Assembly (NCBI GenBank): GCA_027604505.1
Contig: JADIIX010000099.1
Span: 1 to 64,000, forward strand
Direction: 5' to 3'
From: Gonapodya sp. JEL0774
Taxonomy: Eukaryota > Monoblepharomycota > Monoblepharidomycetes > Monoblepharidales > Gonapodyaceae
DNA length: 64,000 nt
The notes under the pieces were generated by a model. The model searched no databases and was not told the origin of the DNA. It worked only from the letters and a program-made list of their open reading frames with translations. The position numbers and the translations under genes are program-made. Positions 44,230-55,930 of the stretch are shown in pieces. Numbering within the stretch: position 1 is the first letter of the stretch; each line of letters starts with the position of its first letter.

Positions 44230-47114
44230 TTACATCCTACCCTCGACCCAGTAGGTCCTCATGACGCCCTTGCCCTTGATGTCCATGACTTCAGGACCAC
44301 TGAAGATAAACTTGTTCAAATCCTTAACAGCAAGGTACGTACTCTCGGTGATGTGGATGCGTCCGGCTTTGGAGGTGGACTCCATTCGCGAGGCTGTGTT
44401 GACTGTGTCGCCGACGATACAATAGTGAGGATTGAGGTCTCCCAGAAGACCAGCAATGACAGGACCTGTAAACAATGAATTTTTGTTTACGAGTTTGTAC
44501 CATTAGGAATTGCAGACAATTGCGTTCCCACCGGTGTTAAGTCCAACCCTGCTCATGATTCTGTCACCCGTCTCCGTCTTAAAGTCCTTGAGCATGTCAA
44601 GAACATCGATTGCGAAATCAACGGCCATCTCCGCATTGCGTGGGTTCTCTTTCGGGCAGCCAGCTACTCCGAGGAACGCGTCTCCAATAGTTTCGACCTT
44701 GTAGATTCCGTACTTCTTGAGAATAACATCATATTGCTTCCAGAGAGAGTCTAGCATTTGCATAGTGCCTTTAGCCTATGTTTAAGAGGAAATTAGTTGT
44801 AGCATTGACAGGTAGTTGTAACAAGTGTAGCACAAACAAGTCACACTCACATCCATTTTCTGTTGAAGTTGAGCGTAGTTGACGATGTCAGAGAAGAATA
44901 CGGTAACTTCCTCGAACTCGCGGGCATCCGTCCCCTCGCCGGCTTTGAGCTGTTTCACAACGCTTCAAGGAGGCACGGAGAACACGAAGGGGTGCGTACA
45001 GGGATCATGAAGATCAATGTTAAACACCGGCTTGAGACACATGACAGCCACTCACTCTTCTGGAATAAGCCGGGTGAGCATTGCGTCGGTCTCGGCGATG
45101 GCGGCGTCGAGCTTGTCCACCATTGCGTTGAGGCTCTCGTTCGCGGCTTCAACGACTTCCATCTTTTCCCTTTGCACGAGCTCCGTAGCGGCATTGAGCA
45201 AAACTAAAGTCTGTTATGAATTGCGTGAACAGGATTGCGACGGCAACATGACAGATATTAGGGACGGGAATGACGGATAACTGTGGAGAATCTACCGAAC
45301 TTACTGTGAGACCTTTCGCAACCATGTCAGAGCTGACATTTCCAAGCTCGTATGTATCAAAGGAGCACAAGTCCAGGAGATAGACTGGGCGAAAACAGGT
45401 GTCAGCGGATAGTGTGAAGAAGAGAAGGACAGAGTAGTGAGAAAATGGACGATGAAACAGAACAAGTCTCAACTACTCACTGAAGTACCACATTGTGAAT
45501 GACCACCAAGAATAGTTGGTCGCGAACCTTAGAAGGTACAGACTTGATTTGTCCACCTTACATTCGGTCTTCCCATTGATAGCGTCAGTATACACCTCCC
45601 ACAGCCTGGCTGTGCAAGGCATAAACGCGGCTTGCGAAATTAACATCCAAATGTCAGCGTACGGCCGCGCCACCCAAACTGCAATGCCTCCCGTGATGTT
45701 CATGATGTAAGACAACACCAAGATTGGTGTGGCCTTGTGTTTGGTCTTGGTTACGCTGAATGCAATACTCGCAAGAATAGGGCAGCAACAAGACCACTCG
45801 AGGAACCGAATCGCGTGCATGGCGGTGCCACGATACACGTCAGGAGCAGCGTAGTCCCAGCGATTGACCATGAAGACGTATGCGCCGCAACCCATAGATT
45901 GGCACTAAGTAATACGAAATTTGTAGGAAAGGACCAGGGAAGGAGAGAATGGCATGTTTGAGAAGGTAAGAAGCAGAAAAAAGAATTGCAATTAACGAGG
46001 GCAAGAGGTCGACGTACTGCCAGGACTGCCCAGGCCAAGAACCTCTTGTTCGGATCCTTCATGGTCATAAGATTAAGAAGAGTAAAGAATATGCACAGAC
46101 TGTATCCCCACTAAAGTTCAAAGGTTTATGAAAGAGAAGATATTAGTCACATCAGAAGACAATCCACAGAGAACCCCGCGCGCCTTCCACCAGCCACCAC
46201 CCGCTTTCAAAGCACTACTTACTATGCAATACGTATCATAAAGGTCTGAGTTGGGGCCTTTCTTGGGGTACGGATTCGTGGGACCATTTTTGTAAGTGTT
46301 GTAACCCATCAAGAGAGCGCCTGTCCACCACACGGTGAGGTTTCCGATCACTATGGCTGGGAATCTTTCTGGGAATGTTGGCCTGTTGTCCAGCACTTTG
46401 GCTTCCAATTTGGTCACAGGCAACTCTGGTCGAAGGAATGCCACGTTCAGCGGCGAAGATTTCAATAGCCCCCCATAGAAAGCCAAAATATTTCTTCGCG
46501 TTACCTTGGAATGTATTCACCGGGTTCACCTGCGGTGGCAGTGACGGCTTTAAAGCGGGTTTCGGCATCGCTGGCTTTGGCGTGACTGGAGCCTGAGCAG
46601 GAGCGGGCGCAAGAACCGAGGCCGGCATTGACTTTGGAGGGGGACTAGTGACACCGTGGCCATCGTCGTGCGAGTCGTGAGCTGGTGCTGACTTGCTGTG
46701 GTCTTCGTGACTGTGACCGTCGTGTGCAGTATTACCTCCGTGAGAAGGTGCACCGACAATATGAGGGTGCGGCACTGGCTGAGATGTACTTGGCTCTGTA
46801 GCAACTTGATGTTGTTGTGGCTGGAATTCCATAGGTGCCGGACCGCGAGATACAGCACTCTTCATTGCAGGGACCCCAGTGAGGCCAGCCGGATACTGTG
46901 CGGGGGCCCCCCAGGACGAGGTAGAGCCAGAATTGTCATGTTGTGGCAAAGGTGGCAGGGGATGGACGGTGAGTGGCGTGAGTCTGTCGATGACAGCATG
47001 ATGGGTGACGAGATGCCCGCAGTCGCCACAATTGATGGCGGTCTCGATGGTTGCGTACTCCGGGCAATCGCACTCCCAGCAAGCACCGCGAAGAACTTTG
47101 TCGTGATCCTTCAT
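44230..47114 (-). CDS. RGC-A: rhodopsin-guanylyl cyclase with complete active site
   Basis: Nine exons fit exactly: 47114-46505, 46425-46223, 46110-46018, 45904-45481, 45384-45305, 45210-45056, 44962-44851, 44775-44532, 44465-44230, giving 718 residues. The order is Cys/His module (residues 10-48), Pro/His-rich linker, an extra N-terminal helix (AIVIGNLTVWWTGALLMGYN), a seven-helix microbial rhodopsin, a coiled-coil linker (residues 470-520) and a class III cyclase. TM3 has RFLEWSCCCP with counterion Glu338. TM7 has SSDMVAKG with Asp463 and retinal Lys467. The cyclase has metal residues Asp547 and Asp591, guanine-selecting Glu587 and Cys656, and catalytic Asn663 and Arg667. It should make cGMP in light as a homodimer. 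BeRhGC of Blastocladiella is the characterised type. Probable site: zoospore photoreceptor membrane. Confidence 0.92.
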
Positions 47115-47680
47115 TTGGATTTGGAGTTATTCAAGATTCTTTTGAGACGATGGATGCTTCGCAGACGAAGATGAAAGTTGATGAAAGGGAGCTGGATAGA
47201 TCAGGTGATCGCAGCACGATTAGCTTGATGTTAAGATAGAGACGGTGATGAAGAGAAGGCGCTCTCGCTTACGAGCATCATCGCCGATTCCACTCATCTG
47301 GAATTTGGGACAGATGCTCGAGTTTGCCATCAACAAAGTGGCAACCGCTCTCGGGAGACATCCCATCAAAGAGGTGGTCATTTGCGCAATCCACTCACCG
47401 TTCGAATCTAATGAAAAGTAGGAAGATGTTGTGGGGGTGAATGATGCAGACCTTCCTTTATGAGCTGGCTGCCTTCTTTCGCCACCAAACCCTGAACCTG
47501 AGCAAATACCTCCGAACTGCTTGACGAGAACTTCCAGGAGAAAAACATTCACGCGCGATCGACATTAAGTTGAGTGAATTCTCTATTTTACATTGACAGG
47601 CTAATAAGATACAATTAAAGGAATCGATTGCCCATTGATCACTTGATATCAACACGCAGTCCACACCACCCTCATAACTT
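47115..47680. other. Intergenic between RGC-B 3' end and RGC-A start
   Basis: About 570 bases between two genes transcribed in the same (-) direction. No gene is seen; presumably the RGC-A promoter. Confidence 0.4.
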
Positions 47681-50600
47681 TCAGATTCTATCATCGACAA
47701 AATAAGCTAAGGTTGTCACTCCTTTGATTTCTATCGGTTCTGGTCCGCTAAATCTGAACTTCCCCAGATCTTTCACCATGCTGTATGTAGTTTCGTTGAT
47801 GTGGATACGCCCGGGTTTAGAAGTGGCCTCCATACGTGAGGCGACAGTTGCAGTGTCTCCGACAACAGTGTAGTGTGGGTTCGTCTCTCCAAGGATGCCC
47901 GCAGTCACAGGGCCTGTGAAGATTGATTGCGAGAACAAACGTGTACTCAGTGATGGCCATGTGTCGTGTCAAAACAGCAAATGAGTCCTAACCTGTGTTC
48001 AGACCGACCCTAATATTGATAGGCTCACCGGCCTCTGTTCTGAAGTCTTTTATCATTGCCATGATGTCGAGGGAAAATTGGACGGCGCGTTCGGCATGGT
48101 CCGGAGTTTCGGTTGGACATCCAGCTACACCAAAAAAGGCGTCCCCAATGGTTTCAATCTTGTAAATGCCCCACTTCCTCGCAATCGCATCATACTGCTG
48201 CCAGAGGCGTTCAAGCATCTTGATCATATCCTTCGGCTGTCACGTTTCGGATTACAGTTGTTGCATGATACGGTGGCACGGGTAGATGACCAAAATGGAC
48301 AATATTAGGGTGGAAGAACAAATTAATGGAAAGAAGGGCTCACTTCGGTCCGACTGGAGAGAACAGTAAAGCTAGCAATGTCTGAGAAGAACACAGTGAC
48401 AGCCTCGAATTCGCGGGCACCTGTGTCTTGTCCACTCTTGATTTGCTGTATCACGCTATGTGTCGAAGCCGGAGAGAATTCGATCAGAAACAACGCCAGT
48501 TGTATCGTTACTTCGCTCCCAACCAGTGCTCGCACTGAAAATCAGTCAATCCAATCACGCAATCCCCATGATAAACAGAAATTGACCCTTGTGGTGCGTG
48601 AAGTAAAGTCAACTTACTCTTCTGGGATCAAACGAGCGAGAATGGCGTCCGTCTCTGCAACTTCTGCATCCAACTCCTCCACGAGCGCGTTTAGAGTGTT
48701 GTTAACTTGCTCCACCTTTTCCACAGCGAAAGTCTGAACTTGTTCGATGGACGCGTTGGTGAGAATCAAGGTCTTTGCGACGGAGTAGTATCGAAACAAA
48801 GACTTATCGACAACTGACGAGCAAAACATCAATGAGGTTTCTATAGTTACCAGTATTACTTTGGCAAAAATATCAGCGCCAATCATGCCAGCTTCAAACT
48901 GATCATGAGTCAGAATGCCACCGCAATAGACTGTGGGTAAGAACATCATTTGTTGATACATGAAGAGTTGTATTTGGACGAGATTGTGCATTGCTTACTC
49001 AAATAAGTTGTGGTGAATGTCCACCAAGCGATCATAGTGGTAACGCGAACAATCTTCAGACTCCTTGTTGGAAACCGACATTCGGTTTTCCCATCAATGG
49101 CATCAGTGTACACTATCCATAGGTTGATGATGATGTACATGAACAGTCCCTGCGATACGACAAGGGAGATGTCGGCCCAAGGTCTGGGGAAAATGGCTCC
49201 AAAGAAACCCGTCAAATCCATGAGAAAGTTCGCGAGGCGAACGTACGACACGTTGCGGCGTGTCTTGGTGATAACAAATATGATTTGAATGAGGAGAGGA
49301 CAGCAACACATCCATTCGATGAAGCGAATGGGGTGGTTGAGAGTTCCACGGAATGGATCGACGATTGCAGGGTCGAGCCGGAATATCATGATAATGTACG
49401 ACCCTATCGCCATGCCTAGACACTGTCGTGCAAACCAGGACGTTCACCTCACGTCATCAAAACGGTGTCCAATCGTTATGCTCGAACTTACGAGGAACAG
49501 CGCCAGTGATAGAAATCTCTTTTCGGGAAGCTTAGCTGTCCAATAGCTTATCAGGGCATAAACCATTCCAAAAACACACGCCCACTAAAACGGAACTGTG
49601 AGTCGAGCGCGAGGATTCGGCTAAATCAGCTCCATTTAAGCTTACAATACAAATCCAGTCGTAGGTATCGCAAGTCGGGCCTTTCAGCATGTACTGTCCG
49701 GGGAAGCCGGTCTTCCATCCCATCCAGACGCAAAATGCCGCAGAGATGCACCAATTTGTAACGTAGAAGGCCAAGATAGACGGAAACTGTTCTGGATGCG
49801 GTGGCTTCATTTGGTTGACACTTGCGGATATTGATGTATTCGTTTCGAACACTGCTTTGTTCGGCTTTTGGTGTTTGCTAATTTCATCCGTGTCCTCAAA
49901 GTTTACTTTTGGAGGCTCCATGGTTTTACCTACATAGTCATTTCCATCCGTTTATAAAAAGAAATCATGAGAAGAATCATGCAGAGACGTGGTGCTGAAT
50001 GAAGAACTGACGTTGTCTCATCTCAGACCCCTTGTTACTTTCCATGATTGGCACCAATGCAACGTCTGGTAGGCGGGGGATCGCAGTTTTTGTGATCGTT
50101 GGTGGAGATGGTGCGGTTTCTGGAACGATAGGGATTTGGATACTTGGGACAGAAGTCTGCTGGACTTCGAGCTGAGGTTGTGCTACTGTGATATTGGTTG
50201 CGATGAGCGGCTGAGGTATTGATGCTTTGTTTGGGGCTGGCGCTGGTGGCTGGGGTTCCACAACGATAGATTTATGGAAGGCATTCATTTGCGGTTTGGA
50301 CACTCCAGAACGTATTGGGATTCTCGAAGCCGGCTCTTGAAGCGCAGACGGTCCTCTGCGAAATCGCAGATAATTGAGGGTTGCGGGAATAGAAGGATCG
50401 GGACCGCATCTGCTTATACTCACGAAGGGAATGACACAGGGGCAGGTTGGCCAGCGACCGCGGTTGAAGTTCTGCTATGACGCTCGGCCAAAGCCAGTGG
50501 CGAAAGACGGCTGATGACAGCATGGTGTGTGAGCAAGTGGCCGCAATCCCCACAGTCCAGAAAATTGGTGACATGCGCAAACTCTGGGCAGTCACACTTG

Positions 50601-50713
50601 TCAGAAGAATATTAAATAGAAGCTCATTGGAATCTAGCAGCTCAGTTGGAATGCCAACTTTGAATGAATACCTTCCAGCAGGCTCCTCGCAGATTGCTAT
50701 CGAAATCCTTCAT
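47681..50713 (-). CDS. RGC-B: rhodopsin-guanylyl cyclase with half-complete active site
   Basis: Eleven exons fit: 50713-50672, 50596-50424, 50355-50039, 49929-49646, 49584-49492, 49422-48999, 48930-48851, 48772-48618, 48455-48344, 48236-47993, 47913-47681, giving 718 residues. The donor at 50039 is the least certain. The start is MKDFDSNLRGACWK, then CDCPEFA and CGDCGHLLTHHAV. TM3 reads RFIEWMCCCPLL (counterion Glu339); TM7 reads GADIFAKV (Asp464, Lys468). The cyclase keeps metal residues Asp548 and Asp592, Glu588 and Arg668, but has Thr657 where guanylyl cyclases have the base-reading Cys and Thr664 where the catalytic Asn sits (GDTATVASRME). A homodimer should be weak or inactive. With RGC-A it could form one complete site. 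Closest paralogue: RGC-C. Confidence 0.9.
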
Positions 50714-51493
50714 TTGAGTTGCTATGAACTGGGGAACGGAATCGGTTGAGAACAGGTCCGGGCGTTGCGCTATTTGCATATAGCAAGCAATCATCCCTTC
50801 TGTGCCGATTGAGCGATCTGTTGCGTCAATGAGTGTGCCTTATCTCCCAGCTCCATGTCGAACACAAACCCAACCACTCATGCATCTAGCACAGGGCTAT
50901 TAGATGCTCAATCCCGACATGATTGCGATCGCAGTCGATCAAACCACACCCATCTTGCTAAACCGTCACAGATTGAAGCATGCAGGCCCAGCAATTTTGA
51001 AGAGATACAAATACTATTGATTGCAAAGGAACCAACCTGATTGTACTCCTCTCCTTTACTAGAGCAGTCAATAATGAAACAAAGAGTCGATGAAGCAGAT
51101 CCAGGAAGCGGAACCTTGCAAATAATGGGGTTGATCATCAGGTGGCTCGTCTTCGCCGACTCAGGGTGGTACTATCGTGGAAGGTCTCACTCGGAAATCT
51201 CCTTCATATTTTATTATGTGCTATTATAAGGTGACAAGTATTGTTCCAGGGTGACGAGTACTATGAATATTACAAGGTGACTAGTTCAAGGTGAGGAGTC
51301 AAATATTACAGCCATGCCGCCAGTTTGGAAGTTTCAAGAGATGCACACTCAGGAAAGAAACGCGCCGGATTCAGGAATTACACCACCAAACAAGATCATA
51401 ATATTCATAGTTCCGGCTCTCAGGTGTCATACATGTACATGAAACTTTATCTTTACGTAACAGAATACAAGCAACACGCGTGTGAGTGACACA
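50714..51493. promoter_or_regulatory. Intergenic upstream of RGC-B with GTGAC-type short repeats
   Basis: About 780 bases between CC-E 3' end and RGC-B start, both on -. At 51231, 51251, 51277 and 51291 there are four copies of GTGAnnAGT (GTGACAAGT, GTGACGAGT, GTGACTAGT, GTGAGGAGT) in direct orientation. They lie more than 500 bases upstream of the RGC-B ATG and just downstream of the CC-E stop. They may be a regulatory array or a small decayed tandem repeat. Confidence 0.4.
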
Positions 51494-53118
51494 TCAATCA
51501 TTCTTTTTCTCAGGCTGAGAAAACGGATACCACAAGCTGATGGTCACTAGTCCAACTTCAAATTTGTGGAAGTTAGCATTCATTGAGTCAGAACGGCGAT
51601 TTCAATGTCTGACACTTACTAAGTAGCCACAGTGTCGTGTTGTCCAAGAAGCCACTTTCAGTCCAAACAGTTGGCTCAACTTTCTCAGCAACGTGATCGG
51701 CATTATCCGACAACCACCGGAGTCTGAAACCATCCGTGAATCGAGATCCTGAGGACTTATCAGATGTGCTATGTTTGCTTTGGGTTTCGACCGCTTTGGA
51801 AGATCTATCAGCTCCGCTTAGCTTCAGTCCACGAGGTAAGTTCGCGTTCGCTTGATCCGGGTGTGGGCGGTTCCAACCCTTGCCGATTGCCGACGACCAC
51901 ATCTTGTTCCAGAAACTCTCCCTTTTGGTCTCATCCTCTGTCACATTTTGGATGGTCTCAGAATGTTTAACAGTCGACGGCTCTTGTTTCTTGCTCATGT
52001 CGTCCGATTTAGATTTGAATTTAACAAACGCGTCTTGGAGTTTAGCGAGCCAATCGGATCCCGCGGACTGTTCTGAGACTTTGAAGATCTTTGAGCGTTC
52101 ATTTGGATGAGAGGATGGCACTTCGGTCATCAATGGTTGCTGTGTCGAGGGGACGGACCCTTGAGCATGCTGATAGCGTTGCAACGGTGGAATCTCTTGC
52201 CGAAGCCTATCTGATCTCAGTATAGGCCATGAAGCAGGCTGCGGTGCTTCCATTGACTCCATCGCTGCGTCACGCATGTACTGGTCGTTCACAATGCGAG
52301 ATCCACTCGCGTGATTGCGCATGTAAACGGGTTCCGTCTCAACGTGAGCACTCTGTGGAGACTGCTGTTTAAGATGCCGAAGCTCAGTAGAGAGAAATGA
52401 AATGTCGGCCGCGAGGCTCCTTATATCGGAGTTCCGCTCTTTGCGATTCGTCTCCACAGATCGCTCGAAATTCAAAGCTTCTTGAACGAAGCCTTCGTAG
52501 GCGGAGCCGACGGCTTTCTTCATTTCTATCGTGAGTTCATCAAACAGTGACTTGGTCGCGATGTTCCTGTCATGGATAAACTTTTCGAATGTGTCCAGTT
52601 TGTGTTCGAAAGCCAGCTGCCGCTCAGTTGATGCTGCAGCGAAGGAGCTCAGACCTTTCTCCAAAGCTTCATAGTTGCTTGTCAGCTTGCTCACACCCTT
52701 GAGATCGGTGAATTGTTGATGGATGGAATCAAATTGTGCACGAAGTTCTTTCGATTCACGTCTCAATGCGGATATCTCAGACACCACGTCGTTGCTAGCC
52801 CGCAAATCACCACTTCCGGGGCTTGATCCGAAGCCTTTCAGCAAGTTTAGCAACAGTAAGACAGCTGCAACGCCGATGACGGCGAGCTTCGACAGTCCTT
52901 GGAGATGGATTCATGGATTAGAGTCAGAAGGTTCCCATGATGATGATGCATTCACAAATACCTCGGGATGAGCTCTCTGAGGCTTGAAATACTCCATACT
53001 GAGCACGTTTGGTTGCGTTCGTCTTGGCGAAATCGTCTCTTGAAGATGAGAGGTGTGACATCTCAGATAAGGAAGACAGCGATCCCCCAATACTTCGAGG
53101 AACGGGTGGAGCTTCCAT
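51494..53118 (-). CDS. CC-E: coiled-coil membrane protein, family linked to RGC genes
   Basis: Three exons in phase: 53118-52962, 52897-51620, 51555-51494, giving 498 residues. The start MEAPPVPRSIGGSLSSLSEM matches CC-F. A hydrophobic helix (LSKLAVIGVAAVLLLLNLL, about 54-72) is followed by a long heptad-rich region: SEISALRRESKELRAQFDSI, then SNYEALEKGLSSFAAASTER. Next is a charged, probably disordered stretch and a conserved end: VEPTVWTESGF, DNTTLWLLS. The last exon adds IGLVTISLWYPF and a lysine-rich tip. The final intron is phase 1 and in the same place in all three family members. I know no named domain. Two membrane contacts with a coiled coil between suggest a scaffold or spacer. Confidence 0.85.
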
Positions 53119-53595
53119 GTTCTCGCGTCCTCAAAATATAGACGTGATATGTAGATATACAGAAGATTTGTGATTGATCCAGGCAAACCGCGTGATGTCG
53201 AAGGTAACTTGCGATAAGGGAAGGCAGCCATCCCACTCACACTCCTCCACCAACGTGATGAAAGCCAGAGGAATACGTGACTCCACAGCTTGGTATTAAA
53301 TAACCAAAAGAAAGATTCGGGAACATTCATAGTTAGAAAGAGAGCAGACATCGGTTCTCTCAAGTCTTCGTGTTTACGATGTCTGAATGATTGAGCAAAT
53401 GGCTATGAGTAGCTTCAGAAAGTAATAATATGTAATACTAGCTGTCTCCCCTCGGGTGGTTGTTTGCATTGTTTATGTTGCAAGAATCGAGTACTGCCTG
53501 CTTGCAGATGGATGTGGGGCGCGGCCGGCAAATCTTCGCAGTTCTTCTTCAAATAATCTACTTGTCTCTGCTTCAATTCGCTGCTGGAAGTAACG
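53119..53595. promoter_or_regulatory. Shared divergent promoter at the axis of the inverted duplication
   Basis: These 477 bases separate the start codons of CC-E (-) and CC-F (+), the inner genes of two mirror-image RGC/CC units. Both starts have similar coding sequence (MEAPPVPRS and MDAPTIPRS). A - strand frame from 53363 crosses into CC-E but has no homology. The region probably drives both genes. Confidence 0.55.
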
Positions 53596-55249
53596 ATGGA
53601 CGCTCCGACTATTCCTCGAAGTCTGGGAGGATCGGTTGCCTCCCTCTCTGAAATGTCCTCTTCCCTTCGAGACTACAGACAGTCGCTATTCCGCAAGTCA
53701 GACTCCATGTCAACTCCGATTAGCGATCCATCAAGAAAGGCCAAGGCCCCTAGCCTTCAGTCTGAAGAGCCTTCACCTCTACAGAAGGTCCCTCAAAGCA
53801 ATTTAGATTGGTCTGCGTTCGTACAGGGAATCGTCACCTGGGCCTCAACCGACCCCCAAGGAGCGGTCAAGGTGACCGGCTTCGTTGTCGTCGGGTTCTT
53901 TGCGCTTCTGGGGTTCTTGCAAATGTTCGGACCGAGCTCCGCATTGCCCGACAATGGAGTGGGCTCTGGTGTGGCATTATTGCAGAGGGAAGCCCATGAC
54001 CTCCGGCAACAGGTGGATTCTGTCTATCAGTTATCGGCAGGTTTCAAGGGAATCAGCAAGCTGGCTAGTAATTTTGAAGCATTGGAGAAGGGAGTGGATT
54101 CGTTTGCGGCCGCAACCACAGAGCGACAGAAGTCGATCGAGCAGAAACTCTCCATGTACGAAAAGCTCAGCAGTGACCGCCACAGCATGTCTCAAGCCCG
54201 CTATGATGAACTAAAGAGGGAAGTCAAAAACTTAGCTAGCTCGAACCACGAAACTTTTGTCCAGGAGGTGCTCAGTCTCGAACGATCCGTCGATCAAAAA
54301 TTTCAGGAGCACAGTTCCGCAATAAAGAATATCGCTGCTGACATTTCACTTCTCTCCACCGAACTCCGGAAACGTAAAGATCACCCTTTTCAAAATGCGC
54401 AGTTCGAATCGGAGCCCCCTGAAGTGCGGCACCCATCTCGGGCCTACACTCATCAGGCGCACGACATATTTTTAGGTGATGCAGACGCGGAGCCCGAGGA
54501 GTTTAGACAACAGAATCCAATGTCGCAGAAGCGCAACACTAAAGGGGACACGTTCTCCTCTGAATCAAGAAGTACGCTGGCAATGAATCTAGACTCATCG
54601 GCATGGAATGAAGGTGCCAGTGATTCAGCTCAATCAACACATCACGATCCATGGTCGACATTGGAGAGCACGTTTCCCAAACTGAAACCAACGACTATAC
54701 AAGTATCCCCGGCAACAGATTCCCAGTTTGCGGTCCTTCCAGATCCCCCCGCGAATGCCGATGAACCATATGGGCCAAGCCTATTTAACGTTATCAAGAA
54801 AGGCTTGATCTCATTCTCGAAGCGATTTGATCGTCCTTACATCGATCAAACAATGGCACACGTCGCTGATCGATTAAAACTCAATAAAGTGGAAGCACCT
54901 TCCAAGGTTGACGATTCGCATCAGGCTTCGCACTCTAAGTCTCAGAAGAAGACGCAAACGCCTCCGCTATCAGAGGAACCGTCTGGAACTCGCGTGGTTG
55001 AGGGCATTAAAATACGGGTACTGTCCGAGGAGCGTGAAACCCTTAAAAAGAACGATGAGCCAACTATTTGGTACAAGAATGGGTGGGACAACATGAGCCT
55101 GTGGCTAGTCAGTGAGTGACCACTGAGATTACTGCACCGACTGATGTGAACTGATGTGAATGATAATGTGTCCATCTCTGTTCTAAACAGTTGGGCTGGT
55201 GACCGTCACACTGTGGTATCCGTTCTTGGGTCTCGAGAAGAAGGATTAA
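53596..55249 (+). CDS. CC-F: coiled-coil membrane protein, mirror copy of CC-E
   Basis: Two exons, 53596-55111 and 55191-55249 (phase 1), give 524 residues. The start MDAPTIPRSLGGSVASLSEM is nearly that of CC-E. The N-terminal helix is VKVTGFVVVGFFALLGFLQM (91-110). The coiled coil follows: VALLQREAHDLRQQVDSVYQ, then SNFEALEKGVDSFAAATTER and later IKNIAADISLLSTELRKRK. A polar middle leads to GIKIRVLSEERET, DEPTIWYKNGWDNMSLWLVS, and after the intron IGLVTVTLWYPFLGLEKKD. It lacks the first intron of CC-E. Its neighbour downstream, in the same direction, is RGC-C, as CC-E is beside RGC-B. Topology (both ends in the cytosol, coiled coil in the lumen, or a re-entrant end) is open. Confidence 0.87.
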
Positions 55250-55930
55250 GCAGGTGATTGTGGGCAATGGTCGCACACAAAGATACGTAGAATGAACTCC
55301 GGAACTGCTGTGGAGATATGAGAGTGTAAATCCCCCTTCTACTTCCAACAATAAATCACAACCAATATCATGTCGCAGCCTCTAGCAAATTCTCGTCAGT
55401 CGGGAAATACGCGCTAAAATAGTTACGTGGGTCATACTTTATCCCAAACACGCACAGCTTCGGCTACGGCTGAACGCAGCCTTTGACAGGGTTGCCCAGG
55501 CTGCCTGCCACACCGACTAGTGTGGTCCCTGCAGGACGAATTTTAAGGCAGTTCAAATATTTCCGGTCTTCCTTCCAAGATTTGTCATCTATAAAGCAAT
55601 ATCACGGCGCTGCACGCGTTAATCAAAGCAGAACATTATCAGGTGGGCCCTCCTGCGTACATGTGGCGGTGAATGGCCGGCGATGGATAACGGTCATCTC
55701 ACGCCGAGAACGCCATCCTGAGCCGGCAACGCGTCGGGTCCCGTTCTTCACTATGACATCGTGTTTAATCACGTCCTCGTGTCTTTGATGCAAATCGTTT
55801 GGGGGTTTCCATCGAACTTTCTGGAGAGGACGATGATGGAATGAAGCGATGGTGATGAAATCGCGTAGTAATCAACTGATGATCATCCCTGCTTCATCAC
55901 CTGTCAGAACCCTTTCACGGAGCTGCGAAA
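55250..55930. other. Intergenic upstream of RGC-C
   Basis: About 680 bases between CC-F and RGC-C on +. A 101-codon frame at 55483-55788 has no recognisable feature. Presumably the RGC-C promoter. Confidence 0.4.
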
